A DNA stretch of 64,000 nt from Aliivibrio fischeri (GTDB lineage Bacteria > Pseudomonadota > Gammaproteobacteria > Enterobacterales > Vibrionaceae). The stretch spans positions 2,862,403 through 2,926,402 of the forward strand of contig CP160629.1 of the NCBI GenBank assembly GCA_038993745.2, written 5' to 3'. A program made the position numbers and the translations under genes. The notes under the pieces were generated by a model that ran no database searches, was not told the origin of the DNA, and was given only the letters and a program-made list of their open reading frames with translations. Below are positions 54,419 through 64,000 of the stretch, one piece after another (the first letter of the stretch is position 1; every line of letters begins with the position of its first letter).

Positions 54419-55285
54419 TTAAACCGCTGAAGCGCCTGAAACAATTTCAGAAAGCTCTTGTGTAATCGCCGCTTGACGGGCTTTGTTATACACAAGTTGC
54501 AGTTCATCAATAATGTCACCAGCGTTATCTGTCGCTGCTTTCATCGCAATCATTCGCGCTACGTGTTCGCAGGCTAAATTCTCAACCACACCTTGATATA
54601 CTTGTGATTCAACATAACGAACCAATAAAGCATCTAGTAGTGGTTTTGGCTCAGGCTCATAAATGTAGTCCCAAGCATGAGTGCGTTGCATTGCTTCATC
54701 TTCAGATTTAGGCAAAGGAAGTAATTGCTCAATAGCTGGTTCTTGTACCATAGTGTTGATGAACTTATTGTTCACAACATATAGACGATCCAACTGGCCT
54801 TCATCGTATTTCTTTAGCATCACGCCAACAGTACCGATCAGTTCTTCTAGGCTAGGGTGATCCCCAAGGCCTGAGTTCTGAGCGACAACGTTACCGCCGT
54901 AGCTATTAAAAAATGCTGTTGCTTTTGAGCCAATAACGGCTAAATCAATTTCAACACCATCTTCTGACCATGTTTTCATTTCTGCCATGACTTTCTTAAA
55001 CAGGTTAATGTTTAAGCCGCCACACAGGCCACGATCACTAGAAATAACGATGTAACCAACACGCTTAGCTTCACGTTCCTCAAGATACGGATGACGATAC
55101 TCAAGGTTACCAAGCGCTAAATGACCGATTACTTTACGCATTGTGTCAGCATATGGACGAGACGCTTCCATCGACTCTTGCGAGCGACGCATTTTTGAAG
55201 CGGCTACCATTTCCATTGCTTTCGTGATCTTTTGAGTGCTTTTTACACTCCCGATCTTGTTACGAATCTCTTTCGCACCGGCCAT
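54419..55285 (-). CDS. atpG: ATP synthase gamma subunit
   Basis: The 288-residue gamma subunit forms the central rotor shaft of F1. Long terminal helices are visible: [20 protein letters not shown] at the start and the C-terminal [19 protein letters not shown] helix. [11 protein letters not shown] near 77 is the family signature. The length fits E. coli (287). It lies between atpA and atpD. Confidence 0.98.
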   Translation of the reverse strand: MAGAKEIRNKIGSVKSTQKITKAMEMVAASKMRRSQESMEASRPYADTMRKVIGHLALGNLEYRHPYLEEREAKRVGYIVISSDRGLCGGLNINLFKKVMAEMKTWSEDGVEIDLAVIGSKATAFFNSYGGNVVAQNSGLGDHPSLEELIGTVGVMLKKYDEGQLDRLYVVNNKFINTMVQEPAIEQLLPLPKSEDEAMQRTHAWDYIYEPEPKPLLDALLVRYVESQVYQGVVENLACEHVARMIAMKAATDNAGDIIDELQLVYNKARQAAITQELSEIVSGASAV

Positions 55286-55330
55286 CGTTACTCTCCGTTT
55301 TCGGGTGACCCATTACAGGCCACCAACGAA

Positions 55331-56871
55331 TTACCAGGTCTGGGTTGCTTTGAAATCTTCAACCAGTTTCACGAACTGAGCTTCAATTTCATTATTCCAA
55401 GCACCCGATGTGTCGATCTCTTTTGCTAGATCGGCAAACTGACCACGAGCATACGACAGCAATGCTTCTTCAAAATCTGCAAGCTTAGCAAGCTCAACAT
55501 CTTTCAAATAGCCTTTTTCAGCTGCGAAGATAACTAAAGCTTGGTCAAAAACAGACATTGGAGCGTACTGTTTCTGCTTCATAAGTTCAGTTACTTTCTC
55601 ACCATGGTCTAGCTGCTTCTTAGTCGCGTCATCAAGATCAGATGAGAACTGAGCAAACGCTGCAAGTTCACGATACTGTGCAAGAGCAGTACGAATACCA
55701 CCAGACAGTTTCTTAATGATCTTAGTTTGTGCAGAACCACCTACACGCGATACAGAGATACCAGGATCTACCGCAGGACGAACACCAGCAGTGAACAGTT
55801 CTGTTTGTAGGAAGATCTGACCATCAGTAATCGAGATTACGTTGGTTGGTACGAATGCAGATACGTCACCAGCTTGAGTTTCGATGATAGGTAGAGCAGT
55901 TAAAGAACCTGTTTTACCTGTCACTTCACCGTTAGTGAATCGCTCAACGTACGCTTCACTTACACGAGCAGCACGCTCTAGTAGGCGAGAGTGTAAGTAG
56001 AATACGTCACCTGGAATGCTTCACGGCCCGGTGGACGTTTCAGTAGTAGAGAGATTTGACGGTAAGCTACCGCTTGTTTAGATAGGTCATCATAAACAAT
56101 CAGAGCATCTTCACCGCGGTCACGGAAGTATTCACCCATCGCACAACCTGAGTACGGTGCAAGGTATTGCAGCGCAGCAGATTCAGAAGCCGATGCAACA
56201 ACAACAATAGTGTTTGCTAGTGCGCCGTGCTCTTCTAATTTGCGAACTACGTTAGCAATTGTTGATGCCTTTTGGCCAATCGCAACATAGATAGAGAAAA
56301 TACCAGAATCTTTTTGGTTAATGATCGCATCGATCGCCATTGCTGTTTTACCAGTCTGACGGTCACCGATGATTAGCTCACGCTGACCACGGCCGATTGG
56401 GATCATTGAGTCAACTGACTTATAGCCAGTCTGTACTGGTTGGTCTACTGATTTACGATCGATTACACCAGGTGCAATCACTTCTACTGGAGAAGTCAGT
56501 TTCGCTTCAATTGGACCTTTACCATCGATTGGCTCACCAAGTGTGTTAACAACACGACCTAGCAATTCAGGACCAACAGGAACTTCAAGGATACGACCAG
56601 TACCTGTTACTTTCATGCCTTCCTGTAGGTCAGCATATGGGCCCATTACTACCGCACCAACTGAATCACGATTCAAGTTAAGTGCTAGCGCGTAACGGCC
56701 ACCCGGTAATTCAATCATTTCGCCTTGCATTACATCAGCAAGGCCGTGGATATTGATGATACCGTCGCTTACCGACACGATAGTACCTTCATTGCGAGCT
56801 TCAGTTACAACGTTGAATTTTTCAATACGTTGTTTGATTAGATCGCTAATTTCCGTGGAATTAAGTTGCAT
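55331..56871 (-). CDS. atpA: ATP synthase alpha subunit, interrupted by a one-base deletion
   Basis: The alpha subunit of F1 carries non-catalytic nucleotide sites, with Walker A GDRQTGKT at 169-176. Residues 1-287 are in frame from 56871. After GREAF near 56013 a G is missing (GGGA to GGA in the plus-strand context), so the frame ends at 55978, and the rest ([11 protein letters not shown] and so on to 55331) is in another frame. One restored base gives 513 residues, the normal length. In a gene needed for oxidative phosphorylation, with other operon members intact, a consensus error is much more likely. Confidence 0.92.
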
Positions 56872-56884
56872 GCTCCATTCCCCA

Positions 56885-57418
56885 TCAAGACTGCAATGTT
56901 TCGCTCAGACGACCTAAACGGCCACGTGCTGAGTTATCAATGACTAGGTCTCCGGCTCGAATAATAACCCCTGCTAGAAGGGTCTCATCTACGCTACAAT
57001 TCAGCTTCACTTTACGCTCTAGACGAGCTTCAAGTTTGGCACCAATGTCAGCTTTCTGCTGCTCTGTTAGTTCAATTGCTGATGTAACATCAGCATCAAT
57101 CACTTTTTCAAACTCATGTTGTAAAAGGATAAATTGCTCTAACACTCCTGGTAGAACTTTCAAACGGCCATTTTCAGCCATTACGTTAATAAAGTTCTGT
57201 CCAAACTCGTTCAGTTGTTCGCCACAAATAGAAATAAAAATTTCAGCTAACTGCTCTGATGCAATAGCACCGTCTAGCAGTTGAGCGACATCTTCATTTT
57301 TTGCGACTTCTGAACAAAAAGTTAGCATTTGAGCCCATTGGCTCAATTCGCCTTTTTCGACCGCAAAGTCAAAAGCTGCTTTCGCGTAGGGGCGTGCGAT
57401 GGTTGCCATTTCCGACAT
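56885..57418 (-). CDS. atpH: ATP synthase delta subunit
   Basis: The 177-residue delta subunit forms the stator cap that joins F1 to the b subunits. It begins [19 protein letters not shown], typical of the family, and the C-terminal half has the [20 protein letters not shown] signature near 149. The length equals E. coli AtpH. It lies 13 bases before atpA and 17 after atpF. Confidence 0.97.
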   Translation of the reverse strand: MSEMATIARPYAKAAFDFAVEKGELSQWAQMLTFCSEVAKNEDVAQLLDGAIASEQLAEIFISICGEQLNEFGQNFINVMAENGRLKVLPGVLEQFILLQHEFEKVIDADVTSAIELTEQQKADIGAKLEARLERKVKLNCSVDETLLAGVIIRAGDLVIDNSARGRLGRLSETLQS

Positions 57419-57435
57419 ATCTTGGCCCCTTTTCT

Positions 57436-57906
57436 TTACAATTTCGCAGTGATGTTATCAAGAATATCTTTCTGCGCTTCTACATCAATAGAACGCTCTA
57501 AGATTTTCTCGGCACCGATCACAGCCAGAGTTGCAACTTGTTTACGCAGTTCATCGCGGGCACGGTTGCGTTCAGATTCAAGTTCAGCTTCACCTTGTGT
57601 AAGAATCTTCTGGCGTTCAACCAGAGCTTCTTCACGAGCTTCGTCTAAAATTTGACTTTTACGCTTGTTAGCCTGTTCGATGATCTCAGTTGCAGCGCGC
57701 TTTGCTTCTTTTAATTGATCAGAAGCATTAGCTTGTGCCAAATCAAGGTCTTTAGCTGCGCGTTCAGCGGCAGATAAACCGTCAGCAATTTTTTTCTGAC
57801 GTTCCTCGATCGCTTCCATGATTGGTGGCCATACATATTTCATGCAGAACCAAACAAACAGTGTAAAAGCGATTGCTTGACCAAGCAGAGTTGCGTTCAT
57901 ATTCAC
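57436..57906 (-). CDS. atpF: ATP synthase b subunit
   Basis: The 156-residue stator subunit has one N-terminal membrane helix (about 5-26, [20 protein letters not shown]) followed by a long charged, coiled-coil helix to the C-terminus, exactly the E. coli length. Two copies per enzyme brace F1 against subunit a. It lies between atpE and atpH. Confidence 0.97.
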   Translation of the reverse strand: MNMNATLLGQAIAFTLFVWFCMKYVWPPIMEAIEERQKKIADGLSAAERAAKDLDLAQANASDQLKEAKRAATEIIEQANKRKSQILDEAREEALVERQKILTQGEAELESERNRARDELRKQVATLAVIGAEKILERSIDVEAQKDILDNITAKL

Positions 57907-57961
57907 AACAGCTACCCCTCGTTAAGAATCAGCTACAAAAATTCAATTAGCAATGGCTAGA

Positions 57962-58218
57962 TTAGCCTGCTAGTTGACCAACAAATGGGTTAGCAAATGT
58001 GAATAGTAGCGCGATAACGATACCGATCATTGGAACCGCATCCAATAGACCAGCGATGATGAACATCTTAACTTGTAGCATTGGAGCCATTTCAGGTTGA
58101 CGAGCTGCGCCTTCTAGGAATTTACCGCAAGAAGTGCGAAACCAATCGCTGTACCAAGTGAAGCAAGACCTACAATAATGCCCACGGCGATTGCAGAAAA
58201 GCTCAGTAAAGTTTCCAT
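57962..58218 (-). CDS. atpE: ATP synthase c subunit, with a one-base deletion
   Basis: The small proteolipid forms the proton-driven rotor ring. The 257-base region reads [17 protein letters not shown] in one frame and [12 protein letters not shown]...[10 protein letters not shown]...VGQLAG in another. One base is missing near 58128 (GCGG for GGCGG in the coding strand), and adding it gives 85 residues. The proton-carrying Asp in the second helix (LLDAVP) is present. The deletion is probably a sequencing error, as an inactive c subunit would abolish the enzyme. It lies between atpB and atpF. Confidence 0.9.
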
Positions 58219-58276
58219 TTACTTTCTCCAGTTTTATGTTGTCGGCAAAGTGCCATTGATAAATAAATTGTCTAAA

Positions 58277-59487
<1,211 letters not shown>

Positions 59488-59513
59488 GTATTCTTCCTTT
59501 AAAGCACCTTTGC

Positions 59514-59529
59514 CTTGATTTAAATCAAG
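59514..59529 (-). promoter_or_regulatory. Perfect FNR-type palindrome in the atp leader
   Basis: CTTGATTTAAATCAAG is a perfect 16-base palindrome containing TTGATNNNNATCAA, the FNR consensus of enterics. It lies downstream of the predicted atp promoter (about +23 from the likely start), a place from which binding would repress. FNR control of the atp operon is inference. Confidence 0.65.
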
Positions 59530-59551
59530 TTAAAACAAAGATTTTACAAAA

Positions 59552-59579
59552 ATTATACGTTGAGCTGATATGAATGCAA
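59552..59579 (-). promoter_or_regulatory. Predicted promoter of the atp operon
   Basis: On the minus strand -35 TTGCAT (59574-59579), 16-base spacer and -10 TATAAT (59552-59557), about 65 bases before the atpI start. It fits sigma70 except for a modest -35. Confidence 0.65.
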
Positions 59580-59675
59580 TCAAATAGCATTAAAAAGTTA
59601 CATTTATGAGAACATAACGGTGACTTTTACGACGTAAAGTACGGTTTTTATATCAACACACGTTTTATATCACAT

Positions 59676-60560
59676 TTAGCTTTCTAGCTTTGCGATAAGT
59701 TGTTCTAATTTGTGAGCCTCGTCAAAGGTAATCGTTACCTTTCCTTTGCCCGCTGCATTTCGGCTTATCACAACTTTAGAGCCAAGAGTTGATGATAATT
59801 TATCCGAAATTGTCATCATTTCAGTATCAACTTCTTTTGGTTCTTCCTCTTTTTGAGGAGCCAATAGCTCTTTTACTTTTTGTTCAGTTTGACGAACAGT
59901 CAGCTTCTTTTTGATTACGAGATGAGCTAATTCAACTTGCTGTTCATTTTCTAATGCTAACAACGCACGAGCATGACCCATCTCAAGTTCTTTCTGCTCA
60001 ACTAAGCCTTTCACTTCATCAGTTAATGCATTTAGACGCAATAAATTCGTTACTGTTGTTCGAGATTTACCAATAACATCTGAAATTTGCTGATGAGTTA
60101 ATTCAAATTCTTGCTGTAAACGCTCTAAAGCTTGAGCTTCTTCAATTGCATTCAAATCTTCACGTTGAATATTTTCAATTAAAGCCATCGCGATTGCGGC
60201 TTTATCTTCAACAGATTTAACCACACATGGAACGTGTTTTAGACCCGCTTTTTTAGCGGCACGGAAGCGTCGTTCGCCAGCAATGATTTCGTATTGTTGA
60301 GAAGCAACTTCACGTACAACGATCGGTTGGATGATACCTTGAGAACGAATAGAAGCAGAAAGCTCTTCAAGGGCTTCTTCTTCCATAACTTTACGAGGTT
60401 GATATTGACCAGCACTCAATTGATGAATACCTAACTCAACCAATTGAGCATCTTTAGAAATGGACTCGCTTTGTGCAGCAGCTGTCTGCTTTTCACGTGC
60501 AATTGAACTTGTTGCTAATAGGGCATCTAATCCTTTGCCTAAACCACGTTTATTACTCAT
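59676..60560 (-). CDS. parB: Chromosome partitioning protein ParB
   Basis: ParB binds parS sites near the origin and spreads as a CTP-dependent clamp to guide segregation with ParA. The 294 residues include the N-terminal ParB/Srx domain (IQPIVVRE near 83; GERRFRAAKKAGLKHVP near 100), a helix-turn-helix (LTHQQISDVIGKSRTTVTN near 162) and a C-terminal dimer domain. The start at 60560 (MSNKRGLGKGLDALL) is clear; a longer frame is not family-like. Its ATG overlaps the parA end by eight bases. Confidence 0.97.
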   Translation of the reverse strand: MSNKRGLGKGLDALLATSSIAREKQTAAAQSESISKDAQLVELGIHQLSAGQYQPRKVMEEEALEELSASIRSQGIIQPIVVREVASQQYEIIAGERRFRAAKKAGLKHVPCVVKSVEDKAAIAMALIENIQREDLNAIEEAQALERLQQEFELTHQQISDVIGKSRTTVTNLLRLNALTDEVKGLVEQKELEMGHARALLALENEQQVELAHLVIKKKLTVRQTEQKVKELLAPQKEEEPKEVDTEMMTISDKLSSTLGSKVVISRNAAGKGKVTITFDEAHKLEQLIAKLES

Positions 60561-61350
60561 GAATTTCTGTTTCCCTTTCTTTTTCCATTTCGTCACGGCG
60601 AATTATCTCTCCGGCAAGGGCTAAATAAGCCTTTGCACCATTTGAGTATTTATCATAATACATTGCAGGTTTACCATGACTAGGCGCTTCTGCTAGGCGA
60701 ACATTTCGAGGGATCACAGTGCGATACACTTTTTCACCAAAATGTTTTTTCAATTGATCAGATACATCATTCGCTAAGCGATTACGAGGATCAAACATGG
60801 TTCTAAGCAACCCTTCGATCTTTAAATCAGCATTCACTACAGCGGCTAATTTACCTATGGTATCAATTAAAGCCGTTAGTCCTTCAAGTGCGTAATACTC
60901 ACATTGCATAGGAACTAATACAGAATCAGATGCTGCCATGGCGTTAATTGTAAGGAGATTTAGAGCGGGAGGGCAATCGATAAAGATGAAATCATAGTTA
61001 CCACGAATTGGGTAGATCATGTTGCGCAAGCGAACTTCTCGCGCAAACACTTCCATTAATTTGATTTCAGCAGCAGTAACGTCACCATTGGCAGCAATTA
61101 AATCATAGCCACCAGAGGTTTCCTCTATCACAACTTTGTCAAAAGGCACTTCGTCAACCAACAACTCGTAAGCGGTTGCATCCACATCATATTTATCAAC
61201 ACCACTGGCCATGGTTGCATTGCCTTGGGCATCAAGGTCAATTAATAAGACCTTTCGATGTGTTGCAGCCATTGATGCTGCAAGATTCACCGCTGTTGTT
61301 GTTTTACCTACGCCACCTTTCTGGTTCGCAATAGAGATAATTTTTCCCAC
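60553..61350 (-). CDS. parA: Chromosome partitioning ATPase ParA
   Basis: ParA (Soj-like) is a deviant Walker ATPase that binds DNA and moves the ParB-parS complex. The 265 residues have KGGVGKTT at 11-18, DLDAQGNAT near 38 and the DCPPALNL motif near 125. The start is GTG at 61350 with TGAGGT upstream, giving MGKIISIANQ. Genes rsmG, parA and parB form one unit close to the origin. Confidence 0.98.
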   Translation of the reverse strand: MGKIISIANQKGGVGKTTTAVNLAASMAATHRKVLLIDLDAQGNATMASGVDKYDVDATAYELLVDEVPFDKVVIEETSGGYDLIAANGDVTAAEIKLMEVFAREVRLRNMIYPIRGNYDFIFIDCPPALNLLTINAMAASDSVLVPMQCEYYALEGLTALIDTIGKLAAVVNADLKIEGLLRTMFDPRNRLANDVSDQLKKHFGEKVYRTVIPRNVRLAEAPSHGKPAMYYDKYSNGAKAYLALAGEIIRRDEMEKERETEIHE

Positions 61351-61365
61351 ACTAACCTCATTCCA

Positions 61366-62007
61366 TTATTTTTTTCCGGCTAAGGTGACTAAATGTCTTT
61401 CACCCTCTAACTCCGGAACGATCAATGTCGCTACATTTTTAACAGAGCACCATTCAGGAAGATCATTCGCTTCTTCTTCTGAATAAATACCTTTTAATGC
61501 TAAAAATACACCATCTTCTTCTTTCGGTAGATGATGACACCAATTCACCATGTCTGTCATTGATGCAAATGCACGACTTAGGACTGCATCAAACTTTTCT
61601 TCAGGTTGAAACTCTTCAACACGGCTTTGAATTGGTGTTACGTTGGTGATTTTTAGCTCATGAATAACTTGTTTAATAAAGCGAATTCGCTTTCCTAAAC
61701 TATCCAATAGTGTAAATGATTTCTCTGGATTCATGATAGCTAATGGGATACCTGGTAACCCAGGACCTGTACCAACATCAATAAAACGTTCACCAGATAA
61801 TTTTGGACTAACTACAATGCTGTCCAAAATGTGCTTAATAACCATTTCACTTGGGTTTCTCACTGAGGTTAAGTTATACGCTTTATTCCACTTGTGGAGT
61901 AGTGCAACATAACCAAGGAGTTGTTCTTTTTGCAATTCAGAGACATTTAAGTCAGTTTGAGCAATTAAACGGTCGAATTGTTGAGATAAATCGGTCACGT
62001 TACTCAC
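61366..62007 (-). CDS. rsmG: 16S rRNA m7G527 methyltransferase (GidB)
   Basis: RsmG methylates G527 of 16S rRNA with SAM. The 213 residues have the Rossmann motif [16 protein letters not shown] near 71 and the conserved [11 protein letters not shown] near 46. The start is GTG at 62007, lying inside the last codons of mnmG, so the two genes overlap by eight bases and are probably coupled. Streptomycin tolerance follows loss of rsmG in other bacteria (known). Confidence 0.97.
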   Translation of the reverse strand: MSNVTDLSQQFDRLIAQTDLNVSELQKEQLLGYVALLHKWNKAYNLTSVRNPSEMVIKHILDSIVVSPKLSGERFIDVGTGPGLPGIPLAIMNPEKSFTLLDSLGKRIRFIKQVIHELKITNVTPIQSRVEEFQPEEKFDAVLSRAFASMTDMVNWCHHLPKEEDGVFLALKGIYSEEEANDLPEWCSVKNVATLIVPELEGERHLVTLAGKK

Positions 62008-63889
62008 CTTTCTTTAATAAACCGTGTTTTTTCAAATGAACTAATAAAATTGAAATAGCAGCAGGCGTGATACCTGATATACGAGAAGCAATACCAATCG
62101 TTTCTGGTTTTGCATCACTCAGTTTAGCCACAACCTCATTTGAAAGACCTTTTACTTCTTTGTAATCAAGATCAAACGGTAATTTTGTATTTTCATGACG
62201 TAATGATTTTTCAATTTCATCACGTTGACGTTGAATGTAACCCGCATATTTTACTTGGATTTCAACTTGCTCAGATGCTTGTGAATCTTCAAGAGCAGGA
62301 CCAAAACCATCAATTGAAACTAGAGATTGATAATTAACTTCCGGACGACGTAGAAGATCCTCACCACTTGCTTCACGAGCAATTGGCGTTTTTAGGATCG
62401 CATTAACTTGATCCACTTGTTCTGATTTTGGATTGATCCAAATATCTTTCAAGCGTTGACGTTCTTGCTCCATGTTCTCTACTTTTTCGTTAAAGCGAGC
62501 CCAACGAACATCATCAACAAGACCTAAAGTTCGACCTTGTTCAGTTAAACGTAAATCAGCATTATCTTCACGAAGTAATAAACGATATTCGGCACGAGAA
62601 GTGAACATACGGTACGGTTCTTTAGTACCTAATGTTGATAAATCATCAATCAATACACCCATGTACGCTTCATCACGACGTGGACTCCAGCCTTCTTTGC
62701 CTTGAGCAAACAAACTTGCGTTAAGACCAGCCATTAAACCTTGAGCAGCAGCTTCTTCGTATCCTGTTGTACCGTTAATTTGACCAGCAAAGAATAGACC
62801 TTCAATAAACTTCGTTTCATAAGTTGATTTTAAATCTCGAGGATCAAAGAAATCATATTCGATCGCATAACCTGGGCGCACAATGTGTGCATTTTCAAAA
62901 CCTTTCATTGAACGTACGATTTGCAGTTGTACGTCAAATGGTAAGCTTGTTGAAATACCATTTGGATACAGTTCGTGTGTTGATAAACCTTCTGGTTCAA
63001 TAAAGATTTGGTGACTGTCTTTATCAGCAAAACGCATTACTTTGTCTTCAATTGAAGGACAGTAACGAGGACCAATACCTTCGATAACACCTGCATACAT
63101 AGGGCTTCTATCAAGGTTATTACGAATTACATCATGTGTTTTTTCATTAGTATGGGTAATAAAGCAATTTACTTGCTGTGGATGGTGCTCACGTTTACCT
63201 AAAAATGAAAAGACAGGGGTTGGATTATCACCCGGTTGTACTTCTAGTCCTGAAAAATCAACAGAACGAGCATCAATACGTGGAGGTGTACCGGTTTTTA
63301 AACGATCTATTCTAAATGGACGTTCACGTAGACGTTGAGCAAGAGTGATCGAAGAAGGATCTCCTGCGCGGCCTCCTGAGAAGTTTTCCATACCAATATG
63401 TATCTGACCCCCTAAAAAGGTTCCAGCGGTCAATACAACGGATTTAGCACGGAATTTAAGGCCCATTTGAGTTACAGCACCCATCACCTTATCGTTTTCT
63501 ATAATAAGATCATCAACGGCTTGCTGAAATAACGTTAAGTTTGGTTGGTTTTCTAATACTGAACGAACATAAGCTTTGTATAACGCTCTATCTGCTTGTG
63601 CGCGAGTAGCTCGAACAGCTGGACCTTTTGAAGCATTCAATGTTCTGAATTGAATACCACTATGATCGATGGCTTGTGCCATTAAACCACCTAAGGCATC
63701 AACTTCCTTTACCAGATGTCCTTTGCCGATCCCACCAATTGCAGGGTTACACGACATTTGACCTAATGTATCAATGTTATGAGTGAGTAGAAGTGTATTT
63801 TGTCCTGTTCTTGCTGCAGCAAGTGCTGCTTCAGTACCAGCATGACCACCGCCAATAACAATGACATCAAAGTTGTCTTGGTAAAACAT
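62000..63889 (-). CDS. mnmG: tRNA uridine-5-carboxymethylaminomethyl modification enzyme MnmG (GidA)
   Basis: MnmG is an FAD enzyme that, with MnmE, installs cmnm5 on the wobble uridine of several tRNAs. The 629 residues equal E. coli MnmG. The FAD dinucleotide motif [10 protein letters not shown] lies at 13-22, GTFLGG near 158 and the C-terminal MnmE/tRNA-binding domain from about 500. mnmG-rsmG-parA-parB is the conserved origin-side order; oriC is expected just to the right of the window (inference). Confidence 0.98.
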   Translation of the reverse strand: MFYQDNFDVIVIGGGHAGTEAALAAARTGQNTLLLTHNIDTLGQMSCNPAIGGIGKGHLVKEVDALGGLMAQAIDHSGIQFRTLNASKGPAVRATRAQADRALYKAYVRSVLENQPNLTLFQQAVDDLIIENDKVMGAVTQMGLKFRAKSVVLTAGTFLGGQIHIGMENFSGGRAGDPSSITLAQRLRERPFRIDRLKTGTPPRIDARSVDFSGLEVQPGDNPTPVFSFLGKREHHPQQVNCFITHTNEKTHDVIRNNLDRSPMYAGVIEGIGPRYCPSIEDKVMRFADKDSHQIFIEPEGLSTHELYPNGISTSLPFDVQLQIVRSMKGFENAHIVRPGYAIEYDFFDPRDLKSTYETKFIEGLFFAGQINGTTGYEEAAAQGLMAGLNASLFAQGKEGWSPRRDEAYMGVLIDDLSTLGTKEPYRMFTSRAEYRLLLREDNADLRLTEQGRTLGLVDDVRWARFNEKVENMEQERQRLKDIWINPKSEQVDQVNAILKTPIAREASGEDLLRRPEVNYQSLVSIDGFGPALEDSQASEQVEIQVKYAGYIQRQRDEIEKSLRHENTKLPFDLDYKEVKGLSNEVVAKLSDAKPETIGIASRISGITPAAISILLVHLKKHGLLKKGE

Positions 63890-64000
63890 GATTCGACCTT
63901 AGGAGTAATGAAAAGAGTTAGAAGAATTTAACTTAAGAGATGTATTTTACCCTTTTTCTAGCTTGGAAAGAAATGAAAAAGTGATGAAGTTCAAAAAAGA
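63890..64000. other. Upstream region of mnmG at the window edge
   Basis: 111 AT-rich bases with no ORF. A ribosome-binding-like TAAGG lies before the mnmG ATG on the minus strand. I see no clear DnaA boxes in this short stretch. Confidence 0.4.

Noticed and set aside
60489..60504. parS-like sequence inside parB (TTTTCACGTGCAA)
   Set aside because: About 11 of 16 bases match TGTTTCACGTGAAACA; the outer arms fail. Too weak to call.

Overview
This window looks like the region to one side of the replication origin on the main chromosome of a Vibrionaceae bacterium, most likely an Aliivibrio (inference). The grounds are the AT-rich coding sequence, Vibrio-like proteins throughout, tandem rRNA operons next to mnmG-rsmG-parA-parB-atp, and Glu-Lys-Val tRNA spacers alternating with tRNA-free spacers. 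Apart from rRNA and tRNA, the content is core housekeeping. I see no phage, insertion sequence, CRISPR array, toxin-antitoxin, defence or secretion locus.

Layout. Positions 1-12204 hold two minus-strand rRNA modules: A, a partial 23S with tRNA-Val/Lys/Glu and 16S; and B, a complete 5S-23S-16S with no tRNA. A frameshift-ridden copy of yrdA-yrdB-aroE-tsaC-purE follows. At 12204/12205 purE breaks off and jumps into the middle of another 23S gene. From there the whole arrangement repeats: modules C and D, then the same genes in intact form to about 24.9 kb. So 1-12204 duplicates 12662-24879. The two gene blocks differ almost only by one-base indels, so an assembly artefact is much more likely than a real tandem duplication.

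From 22.2 kb the sequence is single-copy. It holds yrdA; tsaC-aroE-yrdB (minus); purE-purK under a PurR-like box; dprA-smg-yrdD and a LysM protein (minus); def-fmt, rsmB and trkA-trkH (plus); TrhA/hemolysin III and Spo0M-like genes (minus); an unrecognised 55-residue ORF; yihD; ccoG; srkA-dsbA; a YihG-type acyltransferase and comM (minus). Next come the attenuated ilvL-GMEDA operon, a CspA-family gene, glmU, the complete atpIBEFHAGDC operon (minus), and parB-parA-rsmG-mnmG (minus) at the right edge.

How the genes work together. The left half supplies ribosomes, plus tRNA modification (TsaC), formyl-Met handling (Def, Fmt) and 16S methylation (RsmB). The middle covers purine, shikimate and branched-chain amino-acid synthesis, potassium uptake, periplasmic disulfide formation and natural-transformation helpers (DprA, ComM). 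The right half makes the F1Fo ATP synthase, the cell-wall precursor UDP-GlcNAc, and chromosome partition proteins.

Quality warning. atpA, atpE and fmt each carry a one-base deletion in the single-copy part, and several rRNA and tRNA copies lack bases from homopolymer runs. I treat these as probable consensus errors, not real pseudogenes. The most useful biological signals are paired compensatory differences between rRNA copies (a 16S helix and a 23S helix), a perfect FNR-type palindrome in the atp leader, and the ilv leader peptide. I did not find a convincing new biological system.
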